Positions 1 to 9,035 of a stretch of 64,000 bases of DNA are shown here, piece after piece. Origin of the DNA: Flavobacteriales bacterium. GTDB lineage: Bacteria > Bacteroidota > Bacteroidia > Flavobacteriales_F > PHOS-HE28. Each line of letters begins with the position of its first letter. Within the stretch, counting starts at the first letter, position 1. The stretch is from the NCBI GenBank assembly GCA_023957375.1, contig JAMLHB010000001.1, positions 1,776,245-1,840,244 on the forward strand, written 5' to 3'. A program made the position numbers and the translations under genes. The notes below the pieces were generated by a model. The model saw only the letters and a program-made list of their open reading frames with translations, did no database searches and was not told where the DNA came from.

Positions 1-331
1 CGCCGAAGCCCCAGGTGCAGGTGTAATTGTCCGCCGGAGTGCTGGTGTTGGTGAACTGCACGGGGGTGCCCACGCATCCCAGGGTGGTGTCCGCCAGAAA
101 GGATGCCGTGGGCGTGGGGTGCACCACCACTAAGTCTTCAAAGAGGCTGTCCGCCGTGCAGCCCAAGGCCGTGGTAACGGTAAGGCGTACATCATAACTG
201 CCGGGGTTGGCGTAGGTGTGGTTCACGGTGCCTGCGCCGCTGGTGGATCCGTCGCCGAGGTCCCACAACAGGGTTCCACTGAGGGCCGGATCGGTGAGGT
301 TGGTGAACACGGTGTTCAGCGGGGCGCAGCC
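1..331. repeat. Perfect 331-bp direct repeat with 2807-3137
   Basis: Bases 1-331 match 2807-3137 without a mismatch (offset 2806). The first difference is at 332/3138, and outside this tract the two paralogous genes diverge clearly. The repeat codes for the first two PKD domains in the same frame in both genes and may extend further left. It indicates recent duplication or gene conversion between neighbouring paralogs. Confidence 0.95.
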
Positions 332-1438
332 GGAAGCGGGCACGGCCTGGGCCAAAGGCACCGGATCTTCCACCACCACTTCCTGCTCCGTGTATGCACA
401 CGATCCGTCCGCTCGGATCACCCGCATGGCGTAGGTGCCTCCGCCCAGGCCCAGTGCTGAGGCATTCAGGATGGAATCGGTCTGGCCCACGATGGCCACA
501 CCGTTCAAATACCACTGGTAGCTGTTGGCGGACGTGTCATACGGGGCTGCGGTGAGCACCAGGTCGTTCGTGCAGGGGTGGCCGGTGCGGGTGATGGTTA
601 CCTCGGCCAAATGAATGGCCATGTTGTCCAACAGGAAATAGGGCCAGGTGGTGTTGTAGCTGATGTAATCCTGCGGGATGGGGCAGGCGGGGCCGAACAA
701 GATGGCCGCCACATCAAACGTCGGCTGAAAGGTGAAGGCGATTTCCTGCCAAGCGTTTACCGGGTGGTAGGTGGTCCGACCAAGCTCCACCCAATTGAGT
801 TCGGTGGGGCAACGATTGGCAGGCAGCGGGTTGCCGAACACAGGGTCGTATTCCACAAAGGGCGAGGACGGGCAGGTGTCGATCCCGTACATCACGAAGT
901 CGATGGGGCCGAAATCCACCGGCAGGGTGAGGTTCAGGTTCACCGCTGGTTGGGTTGAACTTCTGGTGGCGGCCATGTTGAAGGAGAGCGCATAGGTATC
1001 CCCCGCCACCAACGGCGTAGCCAAGCATTGCACCATGCATTCGTAGTAGCTGTCGTTCCACGACCAATCGGTCATCTGCCCAAAGCCGGCGACCGCATTG
1101 CCATCGGGTATGGGCTGCGGGATGCCGGTAGGCATGAAGCCGCAGGCATAGTAGTCGGATGAGGACGTCACCATGTAGTCCGTCCAACCATTGGCACATT
1201 CCAAAAAGCCCGTGGGCCATGAGGGATTCGTGTTCGGGCAGCACGTATGGTCCTCGAAGGAACCGTTGGTGATCAGGTTCACTGGCGGGGGCAGTAACGT
1301 GCACGGGCACGCGCTGGTGTCGTTGAGGTCGATCAGGCCATTGCCGTCATCATCCAGGCCGTTGTCGCAGATCTCCTGGGCACGAACCATGGAAGCCAAT
1401 AGCAGCAACGCAAGCAGGCCGGAGAGGCGTAGGCGCAT
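1..1438 (-). CDS. Secreted PKD-domain protein, 3' end beyond window (T9SS/CHU_C substrate paralog)
   Basis: The reading frame opens at an ATG at 1436-1438 and stays open to the left edge, so only the first ~479 residues are seen. It starts with a signal peptide (MRLRLSGLLALLLLASMVRA-Q). An acidic DNGLDDDGNGLIDLND motif follows, which resembles Ca-binding loops of secreted Bacteroidota proteins, then a Cys-rich region resembling a carbohydrate-binding module (NGSFEDHTCCP). Next come an Ig-like segment (TRTGHPCTNDLVLTAAPYD) and the first PKD domains (WDLGDGSTSGAG). It is a paralog of the gene at 1623-4229: the same domains occur in the same order, and the two are identical at the nucleotide level over the leftmost 331 bp. 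By analogy it should end in a CHU_C domain outside the window. The likely role is a surface or extracellular adhesin; the ligand is unknown. Confidence 0.85.
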   Translation of the reverse strand, partial: MRLRLSGLLALLLLASMVRAQEICDNGLDDDGNGLIDLNDTSACPCTLLPPPVNLITNGSFEDHTCCPNTNPSWPTGFLECANGWTDYMVTSSSDYYACGFMPTGIPQPIPDGNAVAGFGQMTDWSWNDSYYECMVQCLATPLVAGDTYALSFNMAATRSSTQPAVNLNLTLPVDFGPIDFVMYGIDTCPSSPFVEYDPVFGNPLPANRCPTELNWVELGRTTYHPVNAWQEIAFTFQPTFDVAAILFGPACPIPQDYISYNTTWPYFLLDNMAIHLAEVTITRTGHPCTNDLVLTAAPYDTSANSYQWYLNGVAIVGQTDSILNASALGLGGGTYAMRVIRADGSCAYTEQEVVVEDPVPLAQAVPASGCAPLNTVFTNLTDPALSGTLLWDLGDGSTSGAGTVNHTYANPGSYDVRLTVTTALGCTADSLFEDLVVVHPTPTASFLADTTLGCVGTPVQFTNTSTPADNYTCTWGFG

Positions 1439-1622
1439 GGGGGCGGTGTTCAGCACGCTGCGGCTACTGTTGACCCAATGACGACACCGTAGCACAAGCA
1501 TGAGCATGACGGCCGGTGGCACCAACTGGTTGCATCGGAAGCGGTACCCAGCCAAGTATACCATGGAACGGGTGGCCGCCATGCGGTACTGGGGCGACCG
1601 GTTCGGGATGGTACGAAACACC

Positions 1623-4229
1623 TTACGGCAGCACGGTCACGTGGCCCTTGTACTCGTGCATCAACCGGCTCACCCCGTTGCGCACCTTCAGCTTCCACAC
1701 GTATACACCCGTCACCGGGTCCGAACCCTTCACCTTCCCGTCCCAACCCTCCCCCGGGCGATCCGTGTGGAACACCTCACTGCCCCAGCGGTCAAAGACC
1801 CAAAGGCTGTAGTCCCGCTCCAGCTCGTCGCGCACCACCGGCAGGAACACGTCGTTGTCTCCGTCGCCATTGGGGGTGAAGGCGTTGGGCACATACACGC
1901 TGAACACCCCGTCGATCACAACCTCGCGCACCAGGGTGTCGGTGCAACCGTACTGGTTGGCCACGATCAGTTCCACCGGGTAGGTGCCCGCCCCGTCACC
2001 CGGAAAGGTGCTTTGCGGGTGCTGCATCGCGCTGGTGGGCGGATCGCCCTGCGGAAACTCCCAGTGCCACTGCACCACATCACTGCTGGAGCGGTCCTCG
2101 AAGGTGATCAGCGGGTGGTAGAAGTCTGTTGGCCACGGGGCATGGGTGAAGCCGGCCACCGGTGATGGGCGGACCCGCACCAGGTGGTAGATGGTGGTAT
2201 CCCCTTCGCAACCCGCCGGAGAGGTGACCGTGAGGCTCACCGTGTAGGAGCCCGGGTTGGCGTAGGTGTGCGTCACTTGGCAATCCGTGGATGTTCCTCC
2301 ATCGCCGAAGGCCCATGTGCACCCGCCGATCATGCCCGGGTCGGTGGTATTGTTGAACTGTACTTCCAGGGGTGCGCAGCCGGAATCGGGCTCCACGAAG
2401 AAGGTGACCGTCGGCAGCCCGAAGGCGGTAACGGTGTCGGTGGCCGTGGCGCTGCAGCCCAGGGCATTGGTCATCGTCAGGCTCACGCTGTAGGAACCCG
2501 GCAGGGTGTAAGTGCCATTGGTGTTGAAGGCCGTGTCGGTCTGCCCGTTGCCCAAGTCCCAGAAGGTGGATTGCCCGCCTGCATCGGGGGTGAGGTTGTC
2601 GAAGCGCACGTTCAGGGGCACGCACCCGCTGTCGGGCGCCACGGCGAAGGCCGGTGCTGGCGTGGGCAGAATGGTGATGTACTGGCTGATGGTGTGGTCG
2701 TCCTGGCAGCCGAAGGCGTTGGCCACTTGCAGCATCACGTTGAAGGTGCCGGGGGTCTGGTAGGTGTGGGCGGGGTTGCACTCGCCGTTCTGGATGATCT
2801 GCCCGTCGCCGAAGCCCCAGGTGCAGGTGTAATTGTCCGCCGGAGTGCTGGTGTTGGTGAACTGCACGGGGGTGCCCACGCATCCCAGGGTGGTGTCCGC
2901 CAGAAAGGATGCCGTGGGCGTGGGGTGCACCACCACTAAGTCTTCAAAGAGGCTGTCCGCCGTGCAGCCCAAGGCCGTGGTAACGGTAAGGCGTACATCA
3001 TAACTGCCGGGGTTGGCGTAGGTGTGGTTCACGGTGCCTGCGCCGCTGGTGGATCCGTCGCCGAGGTCCCACAACAGGGTTCCACTGAGGGCCGGATCGG
3101 TGAGGTTGGTGAACACGGTGTTCAGCGGGGCGCAGCCCGAAGCGGGCACGGCCTGGGCCATGGGCACAGGGTATTCCACCACCACTTCCTGCTGGGCCAG
3201 TGTACATGACCCGTCGGGTTTGATCATACGTACACTGTAGGTGCCCTCCCCAAGACCCAGTGCGGAGGCATCGAGTGTTTCGCCGGTTTGGCCCACGATG
3301 GCCACGCCGTTCAAGTACCATTGGTAGGTGCTCAACGGCGGGTCATAAGGGGCGGCGGTGAGCACCAGGTCATTGGTGCACGGGTGGCCTTGGCGGGTGA
3401 TGGTCAGGTCCACGTTCGTCAGGCTCATGTCATCGAAGAAGAAGTAGGGCTCACTGGATCCCCACATGTTGTAGTCCTGCGGGATGGGGCAAGCCGGGCC
3501 GATCATGATGGCGCCTACATTGAAAGGCGGTTGGAACGTGAAGCTCACTTGCTGCCAGCTGTTCGATGGTGTATAGGTTACGGTGCCCAATTGGGTGAGG
3601 CCCAGTTCGGTGGGGCAGTACTGCGCGGGCATGGGTGTTCCCCACACGGGGTCGTACATGGTGTAGGGCAGCGGGGGGCACGTGTCCAACCCGAAAATGG
3701 CAAGCTGCAGCGGCCCGAAATTGATGGGCAAGGTGCCGGTGAACCCGAACTGCATGCGCACCGCTGCCACGTTGAAGCCCAGTTCATAGGTCTGCCCGGC
3801 CAGCATGGGCGTGGCCAAGCACTGCGTCAGGTATTCATACGAGGCTCCGCCGGGCCAGGTGTGCACCACCATGCCCGCCACGGAGTTGCCATCGGGCACG
3901 GGCTGTGGGATCATGGGTGCGAAGTATCCGCACGGGTTGTAATAGTCCGCTGTGGCGGAGATCTGGTAATCGGTCCAATCATTCGCGCAGTCGATGTAAT
4001 TGCCCTGCATTTGACCGGGTTGGCCGGGGCAGCACGTGTGGTCTTCGAAGGATCCGTTGCTGATCAGGTTCGCCGGCGGGGGCAGCAGTGTGCACGGGCA
4101 TGCAACCGTGTCGTTGAGGTCGATCAGGCCATTGCCGTCATCGTCAATGCCATTGTCGCAGACCTCTTGCGCTTGTGCGGCCGAGGCCATGAGCAGGAAG
4201 GCCAACAGCCCCATGCACCAGGGGCGCAT
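1623..4229 (-). CDS. Secreted multi-PKD protein with gliding-motility-type C-terminal domain
   Basis: 868 residues. The start at 4229 gives a good signal peptide (MRPWCMGLLAFLLMASAAQA-Q); an alternative in-frame ATG at 4262 would add 11 residues in front of it. Order of parts: signal peptide (1-20), acidic CDNGIDDDGNGLIDLND motif (~22-40), Cys-rich NGSFEDHTCCP domain (~55-310), Ig-like segment (~315-350) and five PKD domains (~350-775; e.g. WDLGDGSTSG, WAFGDGGTS). It ends in a CHU_C domain (~775-868) with the signature PNAFTPNGDGDNDVF and FDRWGSEVF. That ending marks export by T9SS and attachment to the surface, as in the gliding adhesins of this phylum. It lies 41 bp downstream of the gene at 4271-6100 and is probably co-transcribed with it. 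The specific ligand cannot be read from sequence. Confidence 0.9.
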   Translation of the reverse strand: MRPWCMGLLAFLLMASAAQAQEVCDNGIDDDGNGLIDLNDTVACPCTLLPPPANLISNGSFEDHTCCPGQPGQMQGNYIDCANDWTDYQISATADYYNPCGYFAPMIPQPVPDGNSVAGMVVHTWPGGASYEYLTQCLATPMLAGQTYELGFNVAAVRMQFGFTGTLPINFGPLQLAIFGLDTCPPLPYTMYDPVWGTPMPAQYCPTELGLTQLGTVTYTPSNSWQQVSFTFQPPFNVGAIMIGPACPIPQDYNMWGSSEPYFFFDDMSLTNVDLTITRQGHPCTNDLVLTAAPYDPPLSTYQWYLNGVAIVGQTGETLDASALGLGEGTYSVRMIKPDGSCTLAQQEVVVEYPVPMAQAVPASGCAPLNTVFTNLTDPALSGTLLWDLGDGSTSGAGTVNHTYANPGSYDVRLTVTTALGCTADSLFEDLVVVHPTPTASFLADTTLGCVGTPVQFTNTSTPADNYTCTWGFGDGQIIQNGECNPAHTYQTPGTFNVMLQVANAFGCQDDHTISQYITILPTPAPAFAVAPDSGCVPLNVRFDNLTPDAGGQSTFWDLGNGQTDTAFNTNGTYTLPGSYSVSLTMTNALGCSATATDTVTAFGLPTVTFFVEPDSGCAPLEVQFNNTTDPGMIGGCTWAFGDGGTSTDCQVTHTYANPGSYTVSLTVTSPAGCEGDTTIYHLVRVRPSPVAGFTHAPWPTDFYHPLITFEDRSSSDVVQWHWEFPQGDPPTSAMQHPQSTFPGDGAGTYPVELIVANQYGCTDTLVREVVIDGVFSVYVPNAFTPNGDGDNDVFLPVVRDELERDYSLWVFDRWGSEVFHTDRPGEGWDGKVKGSDPVTGVYVWKLKVRNGVSRLMHEYKGHVTVLP

Positions 4230-4270
4230 GGGGCTGTTCAGCGGGTTGTTGCCTCCTGCCATTTGCACGA

Positions 4271-6100
4271 TCACGGGTTCGCCACCATTACCCGTTGGTG
4301 GTTCACGGTGCCGTCGACCAAGGTAACCCGGACCACGTACAGGCCGTTGGGCAGCTGGTCCACGGGCACGATCACACTGCCTGGCCGGTTGTTGGGCATG
4401 GTTTGCAAAAGACGTCCGCCGGTATCCATCAGTTGCACGGCCGCGATGGGCGAACGTTGCGAACTTACCGTGAACCATCCGGCAGCAGGCGATGGCTGCA
4501 CGCTGATGCCTGCGGATCGCGCTGCAAGGTCGTCGATGCCCACGGCAATGTTCAGGGTTTGACAGGTGGATGCCTGGCCGCAACTTCCGGTGATGGTGAG
4601 GCATACGGTATATGTTCCATTGCCCGCATAGATGTGGTTAGGCGATTGTTCGATGCTGGTGGTACCATCGCCGAAATCCCAGAGGTAGGAGGTTGCGCCG
4701 GTGCTGCCATCGATGAAAAGCCAGCTGTACCCTTCGCCGTGTTGCTGGGTGGTGAAGGCAGCTGTTTCCGCGCAGCAGGGGTTGTACGCACCAACGGCCA
4801 CGCTTTGCTCCCCGATGGGATAAGGGAACGCATCAAAGCCCGATCCGGTAACGCTGTTGAACGGCCTGACCAGAGCCGTGGCGGGCAACCAGGTCAATGG
4901 CAGGTTTACATTATTACAGTCGCTTTCGCCGTTCGCATCCGTGTAGATCACGCTCAGGTCCCAATCCGAGGTAGCTCCGATGGTTTTGGGCCCAATGATG
5001 ATATACCCGCCGTCCGACCGAGGGAAAAAGTTATTCGGCACCTCGCTGTATTGTGAGCCGTGATAGTGGGAGCTGGTGAGGTTCCCGTCGGCATCGAAGG
5101 TGCCCCAAGCCATGTCATAGCTGCCAGCGCCACCAGCGAATTGGTTCGGCTGCAACAGCCAGGATACACCGCCGTTGGCCAAAGGCAGCAGCCGGTGCAC
5201 CTCGATCCCGCCTTCGATGAAGCGCGTCCAAAGATGGTCGCCCGTGGAGGAGATCTTGGTGATGGAACCCGCATCCGAAAGGTTGCCGTAGCCCAAGGAG
5301 CGGCCACCCACATAAATGCTGCCATCCGTTCCTACTGCCACGGTGGAAGGCTGGTCGGGCCTGGCTCCGCTGCTGATGCTGCGGGCCCAGAGTTCATTGC
5401 CCAAGGCATCGGTGCGCACCACGTAGCCGGAGGGGGAAAGAACCACGCCCGGCGGGGTCAGGTTGGTGAGCAGGCTGTCCCCATAGCCCACCAGCACAAA
5501 GCCCCCGTCCGCAGTGGGCCGGGCTTCCTCGGCCCAATCCCATCCGCTGCTACCGTACGTTTTGGACCAGAGCATGGTGCCCGAATCGTCCAGTTTGGCC
5601 ATCAGCATGTCGTACATGCCTCCGCCGCCGTATGCCCTCCCGGCCACCATGAACCCTCCATCAATGCGGTTGATGCCATGGATGGCATTGGAACTACCGC
5701 CCACGTCGATGCGCGTGGATTGGAGCAGGGTGCCATCCTCGGGGTCGATGCGCAGAATGATGCCGTCCCTGGAATTGGTGCCTTGCCCCATCGCATAGCC
5801 GCCTACAACAAGCCCCTCGGGACCCATGGCGATGCTGTTGTTGTACAGGCCCATTTCAACAAAGTAGGGATAGACCTTGGTCCAGGCATGGGTGGCATCG
5901 GCCATGATCTTGGTGACCTGAATGTTCCGGTCCGGGTGCAGTTCAGTGGCCGTGTAAATATTGCCGTCGTTGTCCATGGTGGCAGCCCCTGCCCAAAGAG
6001 CACTCGGCACATCGTATCGCCGCTCAAAGGGCAGATCGGGCGTTTGGGCGTGTGCAAGACCGGAGCACACCAAGAAGATGAAGAGCGTATAGAGTTTCAT
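4271..6100 (-). CDS. T9SS type A secreted protein with propeller-like repeats and one PKD domain
   Basis: 609 residues from the ATG at 6098-6100. That start is immediately followed by a signal peptide (MKLYTLFIFLVCSGLAHAQ); the open frame extends further up without a better start. Residues ~30-440 consist of repeating blades with motifs such as DGGFVLVGYGDS, DGSIYVGGRS and DGGYIIIGP. They resemble the delta-60 or beta-propeller repeats found in cell-surface proteins. A PKD domain follows (~455-535, WDFGDGTTSIEQSPNHIY), then a type A sorting domain (~540-609) with VQPSPAAGWFTV, MDTGGRLL and LPNGLYVVRV. It is expected to be exported across the outer membrane by T9SS. First gene of a probable operon with the two PKD/CHU_C genes downstream. 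Substrate or partner unknown. Confidence 0.88.
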   Translation of the reverse strand: MKLYTLFIFLVCSGLAHAQTPDLPFERRYDVPSALWAGAATMDNDGNIYTATELHPDRNIQVTKIMADATHAWTKVYPYFVEMGLYNNSIAMGPEGLVVGGYAMGQGTNSRDGIILRIDPEDGTLLQSTRIDVGGSSNAIHGINRIDGGFMVAGRAYGGGGMYDMLMAKLDDSGTMLWSKTYGSSGWDWAEEARPTADGGFVLVGYGDSLLTNLTPPGVVLSPSGYVVRTDALGNELWARSISSGARPDQPSTVAVGTDGSIYVGGRSLGYGNLSDAGSITKISSTGDHLWTRFIEGGIEVHRLLPLANGGVSWLLQPNQFAGGAGSYDMAWGTFDADGNLTSSHYHGSQYSEVPNNFFPRSDGGYIIIGPKTIGATSDWDLSVIYTDANGESDCNNVNLPLTWLPATALVRPFNSVTGSGFDAFPYPIGEQSVAVGAYNPCCAETAAFTTQQHGEGYSWLFIDGSTGATSYLWDFGDGTTSIEQSPNHIYAGNGTYTVCLTITGSCGQASTCQTLNIAVGIDDLAARSAGISVQPSPAAGWFTVSSQRSPIAAVQLMDTGGRLLQTMPNNRPGSVIVPVDQLPNGLYVVRVTLVDGTVNHQRVMVANP

Positions 6101-6320
6101 GAAGTTGTTCCAATTTGTGGTTGCACAAAGTTCAGTATTCAGCAGTATGGCAACCGGTCCGTTCATCACTAACCCAACCATCCACCATTGCATGGGAGGT
6201 TGATCGGGGACCGGCGGGCACCAGTTGCATCCGAAGACAGGCGAGCACCGCTGGCAGCGGTCCAGCCGGATGCTTTCCCGAACTGGCAGGTCCGATACCC
6301 TGTGCATACTGCCGGGCCCC

Positions 6321-7103
6321 TCACTCTTGTTCCCGTTCAGCCAGCTGCTGTGCCAGCACTTCCTTATAGCTGCGCCCGCTGAGCAGGTGCTTGCCGTTGC
6401 TCATGGTGAAGGTGAACTCGTTGTTGCCGCTGTAGCGTGTATTGCGCACGTGGGCCATGTTCACGATGTAGCTGCGGTGGATGCGCACGAACCGCCCGGG
6501 GTCCAGTTCGCTTTCCACCATGTTCATGGTCATCCGCAGCAGGTACCGGCGTGCCTTGGTCTCCAGGACGATGTAGTTGCCTTCGGCGCCAAACCAGATC
6601 ACGTCCTTCACCGGCACCCGGTATTCACGCCCCTTTTCCTTGATGAGGAATTCCTCGGTGAAATCCTGTCGGGCCTTCATGTGCCCCTGCACCAGGTCCA
6701 TCAGGCGCCCGGTGAGCCGCTTGGTATCGCGCATTTCAATGTAGTCCTTGGCGCGGGAAAGCGAGAGGTGGAAGCGGTCGTCGTCGAATGGCTTCAGCAG
6801 GTAGTCCACTGCGTTCACGTCAAAGGCCTTCAGTGCATAACGGTCGTGCGCGGTAACGAAGACCATGAACGGCACCTGCCCCGAGGCACTCAGCTGCTGG
6901 GCCACCTCCAACCCGCTGACCCGCGGCATCTGGATGTCCAGGAACATCAGGTCCACGCGGTGCAGCCTAACGGCTTCCAAGGCTTCGGGCCCATTGCGGC
7001 ATTCGGCCACCAGTTCGATCTCCGGGTCGGTGGAAAGAAGCCGCACCAAACGTTCGCGGGCGGCCGGTTCATCATCCACCACAATGGTCCGAATGGTTCT
7101 CAT
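6321..7103 (-). CDS. LytTR-family response regulator
   Basis: 260 residues. The N-terminal receiver domain has the acidic pair at D10-D11, the phospho-acceptor D56 in MFLDIQMP, the switch Thr in FVTAHD and the conserved Lys in YLLKPFDDD. A LytTR DNA-binding domain follows (~155-255; VKDVIWFGAEGNYIVLETKA, RFVRIHRSYIVNMAHV). Its ATG overlaps the stop codon of the upstream histidine kinase by 4 bp (ATGA at 7100-7103), so the two form a translationally coupled cognate pair. On phosphorylation it should bind promoter DNA as a dimer. The target genes are not apparent; the divergent sequence between it and the adhesin operon downstream (6101-6320) shows no clear operator. Confidence 0.95.
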   Translation of the reverse strand: MRTIRTIVVDDEPAARERLVRLLSTDPEIELVAECRNGPEALEAVRLHRVDLMFLDIQMPRVSGLEVAQQLSASGQVPFMVFVTAHDRYALKAFDVNAVDYLLKPFDDDRFHLSLSRAKDYIEMRDTKRLTGRLMDLVQGHMKARQDFTEEFLIKEKGREYRVPVKDVIWFGAEGNYIVLETKARRYLLRMTMNMVESELDPGRFVRIHRSYIVNMAHVRNTRYSGNNEFTFTMSNGKHLLSGRSYKEVLAQQLAEREQE

Positions 7104-8239
7104 GCGGTGGCTTCGCGGGTTTCATACGGAATGGAGATCGCCACGGTGAACCCCTGGCCACTGGAGGAGGTTACCGCCACACGACCCTTGTCGCCGTATA
7201 GCAGGGAGATCCGCTCCTGCACGTTGCGCAGCCCGATCCCCCCCTTGGCAAGTGCGCCTGGCACGTCGGGGCAGCCGCTGCCATTGTCGCCTACGCGCAG
7301 CAACAGGTTGCCATTGCTGCGCTGCGCGTCAATGGCGATGTTCACCTGCCCCTCCGAGCCGTCGAGCCCGTGCTTGATGGAGTTCTCCACCAAGGGCTGA
7401 AGCACCATGCCTGGCACCAGGGCATCGTGGCAGTCACCGGCAATGTCGTAGTGTACCTGCAGCCGGTCCTTGAAGCGGATGGATTCAATGCCCAAGTAGT
7501 CGCCCACGTGGTCCACTTCCCGCAGCAGGTTCACCTTCTCGCGTTGCTCCTCGTCCAAGGTGGAACGCAGCAACTGGCCCAACCTGGAAAGCACCGTCCG
7601 CGCGCTTTTCACGTCCACGTCCATCAACGCGCTCACCGTGTTCAAGGTGTTGAACAGGAAGTGCGGCTGGAGCTGCTTCTTCAGCGAGAGCAGCTGGGTG
7701 GCCTGCAGCTCGTTCTGCAGTTTCAATACGCGGGTGCGCTCCTCGCGGATCTGTTTTTGGGTGTCCACATACATCAGCAGCACCAGCAGCAACCAGTATT
7801 CCATAAAGCGTTGCAACACAGCCGAAGGAATGCTCAGCAGCACATCCCCCAACTGGTCCGGGCTCCACGGGATCCGCCCCACCTGATCCAACAAGGTCAT
7901 GTACAGGACATTGGTCCAGACCTCGTGAAAAGTGCACAACACCAATCCCAGCGCGAAGTGGGCAAAAATGGGCCGCCACACCGGGCGATCCTTCAACGAC
8001 CAACGGTGCGACCAACGGTACACCAAAGGCAGCAGCAGCGCCCAGGTGAAAAAGTTCATGAACGGGATCGGCGCCTGCAGCCACCAATCAAAATTCTTCG
8101 GGTTCATGCCGATCTGCGTGCGGCCGATGAAACTGGTGAACACGTAGAGCGTGGAAAGCATTGCTGCAGCCACGAACACCGTTCCGATGGGCACGGGCGA
8201 ACTGGCGAAATACCTGCGTATGGCCGCGATCACCTTCAT
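7100..8239 (-). CDS. LytS/YehU-type membrane sensor histidine kinase
   Basis: 379 residues from the ATG at 8237-8239 (MKVIAAIRRYF). The open frame is longer, but the upstream part has no kinase features and low-quality composition. About four transmembrane segments occupy residues ~15-150 and are followed by a short coiled linker (LKLQNELQATQLLSLKKQL). The His_kinase domain carries the phosphorylated His193 in QPHFLFNTLN. The ATPase domain shows the N box (LQPLVENSIKHGL), G1 (VGDNGSGCPD) and G2 (GGIGLRNVQERISLLYG). It lacks a large extracellular domain, so the stimulus may be sensed in the membrane. It is translationally coupled to the LytTR regulator at 6321-7103. Confidence 0.95.
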   Translation of the reverse strand: MKVIAAIRRYFASSPVPIGTVFVAAAMLSTLYVFTSFIGRTQIGMNPKNFDWWLQAPIPFMNFFTWALLLPLVYRWSHRWSLKDRPVWRPIFAHFALGLVLCTFHEVWTNVLYMTLLDQVGRIPWSPDQLGDVLLSIPSAVLQRFMEYWLLLVLLMYVDTQKQIREERTRVLKLQNELQATQLLSLKKQLQPHFLFNTLNTVSALMDVDVKSARTVLSRLGQLLRSTLDEEQREKVNLLREVDHVGDYLGIESIRFKDRLQVHYDIAGDCHDALVPGMVLQPLVENSIKHGLDGSEGQVNIAIDAQRSNGNLLLRVGDNGSGCPDVPGALAKGGIGLRNVQERISLLYGDKGRVAVTSSSGQGFTVAISIPYETREATA

Positions 8240-8534
8240 GGCTGCTCCAGTGCGCTCCGGCCTCTGCAATGGCTGCCCTGTGCCAAGGAAAACAGGTTGT
8301 TCAGGTGGAGTTGCACCGCACGAATTTACGCCATGTGCCGCCGTGGCGGCACGGTGCCGCTGTAATGGGGATGGGGAACTCATGACGACCATCCCGGAGG
8401 ATGCCGCCTGTCGGCATCTCCCGGAATGGGCAAAGTACCAGCCCTTCAGCCGCCCGGCCGCCTCCGGAGGGATGGACCGTGCGGAATGGGATGAATCCCT
8501 TGGTGCACCGGCCGAGCCGTGCATGCCGCCGCCG
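8240..8534. other. Intergenic region between folA and the sensor kinase
   Basis: 295 bp without a credible gene. It holds two short perfect hairpins, GATGCCG/CGGCATC at 8400-8418 and GTGCCGCC/GGCGGCAC at 8335-8352. Either could end the thyA-folA transcript, although neither has a T-run. A weak -7-like box for the kinase gene (TAAATTCG, minus strand, 8321 region) differs from TAnnTTTG at one position and lacks a -33 partner. Confidence 0.4.
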
Positions 8535-9035
8535 CTACTTCTGCAGCACCGCGAACGTGAAAGCGTATGGATGACGCTCGTCCGCCTTGTGCTTTTCGCT
8601 CCACACTTCCTTCCAGCCTTCCCCTATCTCCGGGAAAAACGTATCCCCATCAGGCTTGGCATGCACCGTGGTGCGGTAGAAGCGGTCCACCAAGCCTGCA
8701 TCAAATGCCTCCTTGTAGAGCTGCCCGCCGCCGATCAGGAACACTTCCTTCACATCGGCTTTACGCGCCAGTTCCACGGCCTCTTTCAAGGAGTGGCAAA
8801 TGATGGCGCCCGGGGAATCATAGTGTTTGTCATGGGTGACCACGACGTTGGTGCGGCCGGGCAAGGGCCTGAAGCGAGGCGGAATGCTTTCGTAGCTCTT
8901 GCGGCCGCTGATCACGTAGTGGTTCAAGGTGGTCCGCTGGAAGAACTTCATGTCGTCCGGCAAGTTCCAGGGGAGCTTGCCGTCCTTGCCGATCACGCCG
9001 TTTTCGGCAACGGCTGCTATGGCGCTGATGATCAT
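8535..9035 (-). CDS. folA: Dihydrofolate reductase
   Basis: 166 residues, the usual length for bacterial DHFR. It reduces dihydrofolate to tetrahydrofolate with NADPH in the cytoplasm, restoring the cofactor used up by thymidylate synthase. Family signatures are present: N-terminal [14 protein letters not shown], the Trp loop [16 protein letters not shown] with the active-site Asp, the NADPH-binding [12 protein letters not shown] and IIGG-like [12 protein letters not shown]. Its ATG overlaps the thyA stop (ATGA at 9032-9035), so the two are coupled as thyA-folA, a common pairing that matches their biochemical coupling. Confidence 0.97.
   Translation of the reverse strand: MIISAIAAVAENGVIGKDGKLPWNLPDDMKFFQRTTLNHYVISGRKSYESIPPRFRPLPGRTNVVVTHDKHYDSPGAIICHSLKEAVELARKADVKEVFLIGGGQLYKEAFDAGLVDRFYRTTVHAKPDGDTFFPEIGEGWKEVWSEKHKADERHPYAFTFAVLQK

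Noticed and set aside
3288-4562. 424-codon plus-strand open frame antisense to the PKD gene (and many similar antisense frames elsewhere)
   Set aside because: A shadow of a high-GC coding strand; the product is low-complexity and carries no domain, whereas the opposite strand codes for a clear multi-domain protein.
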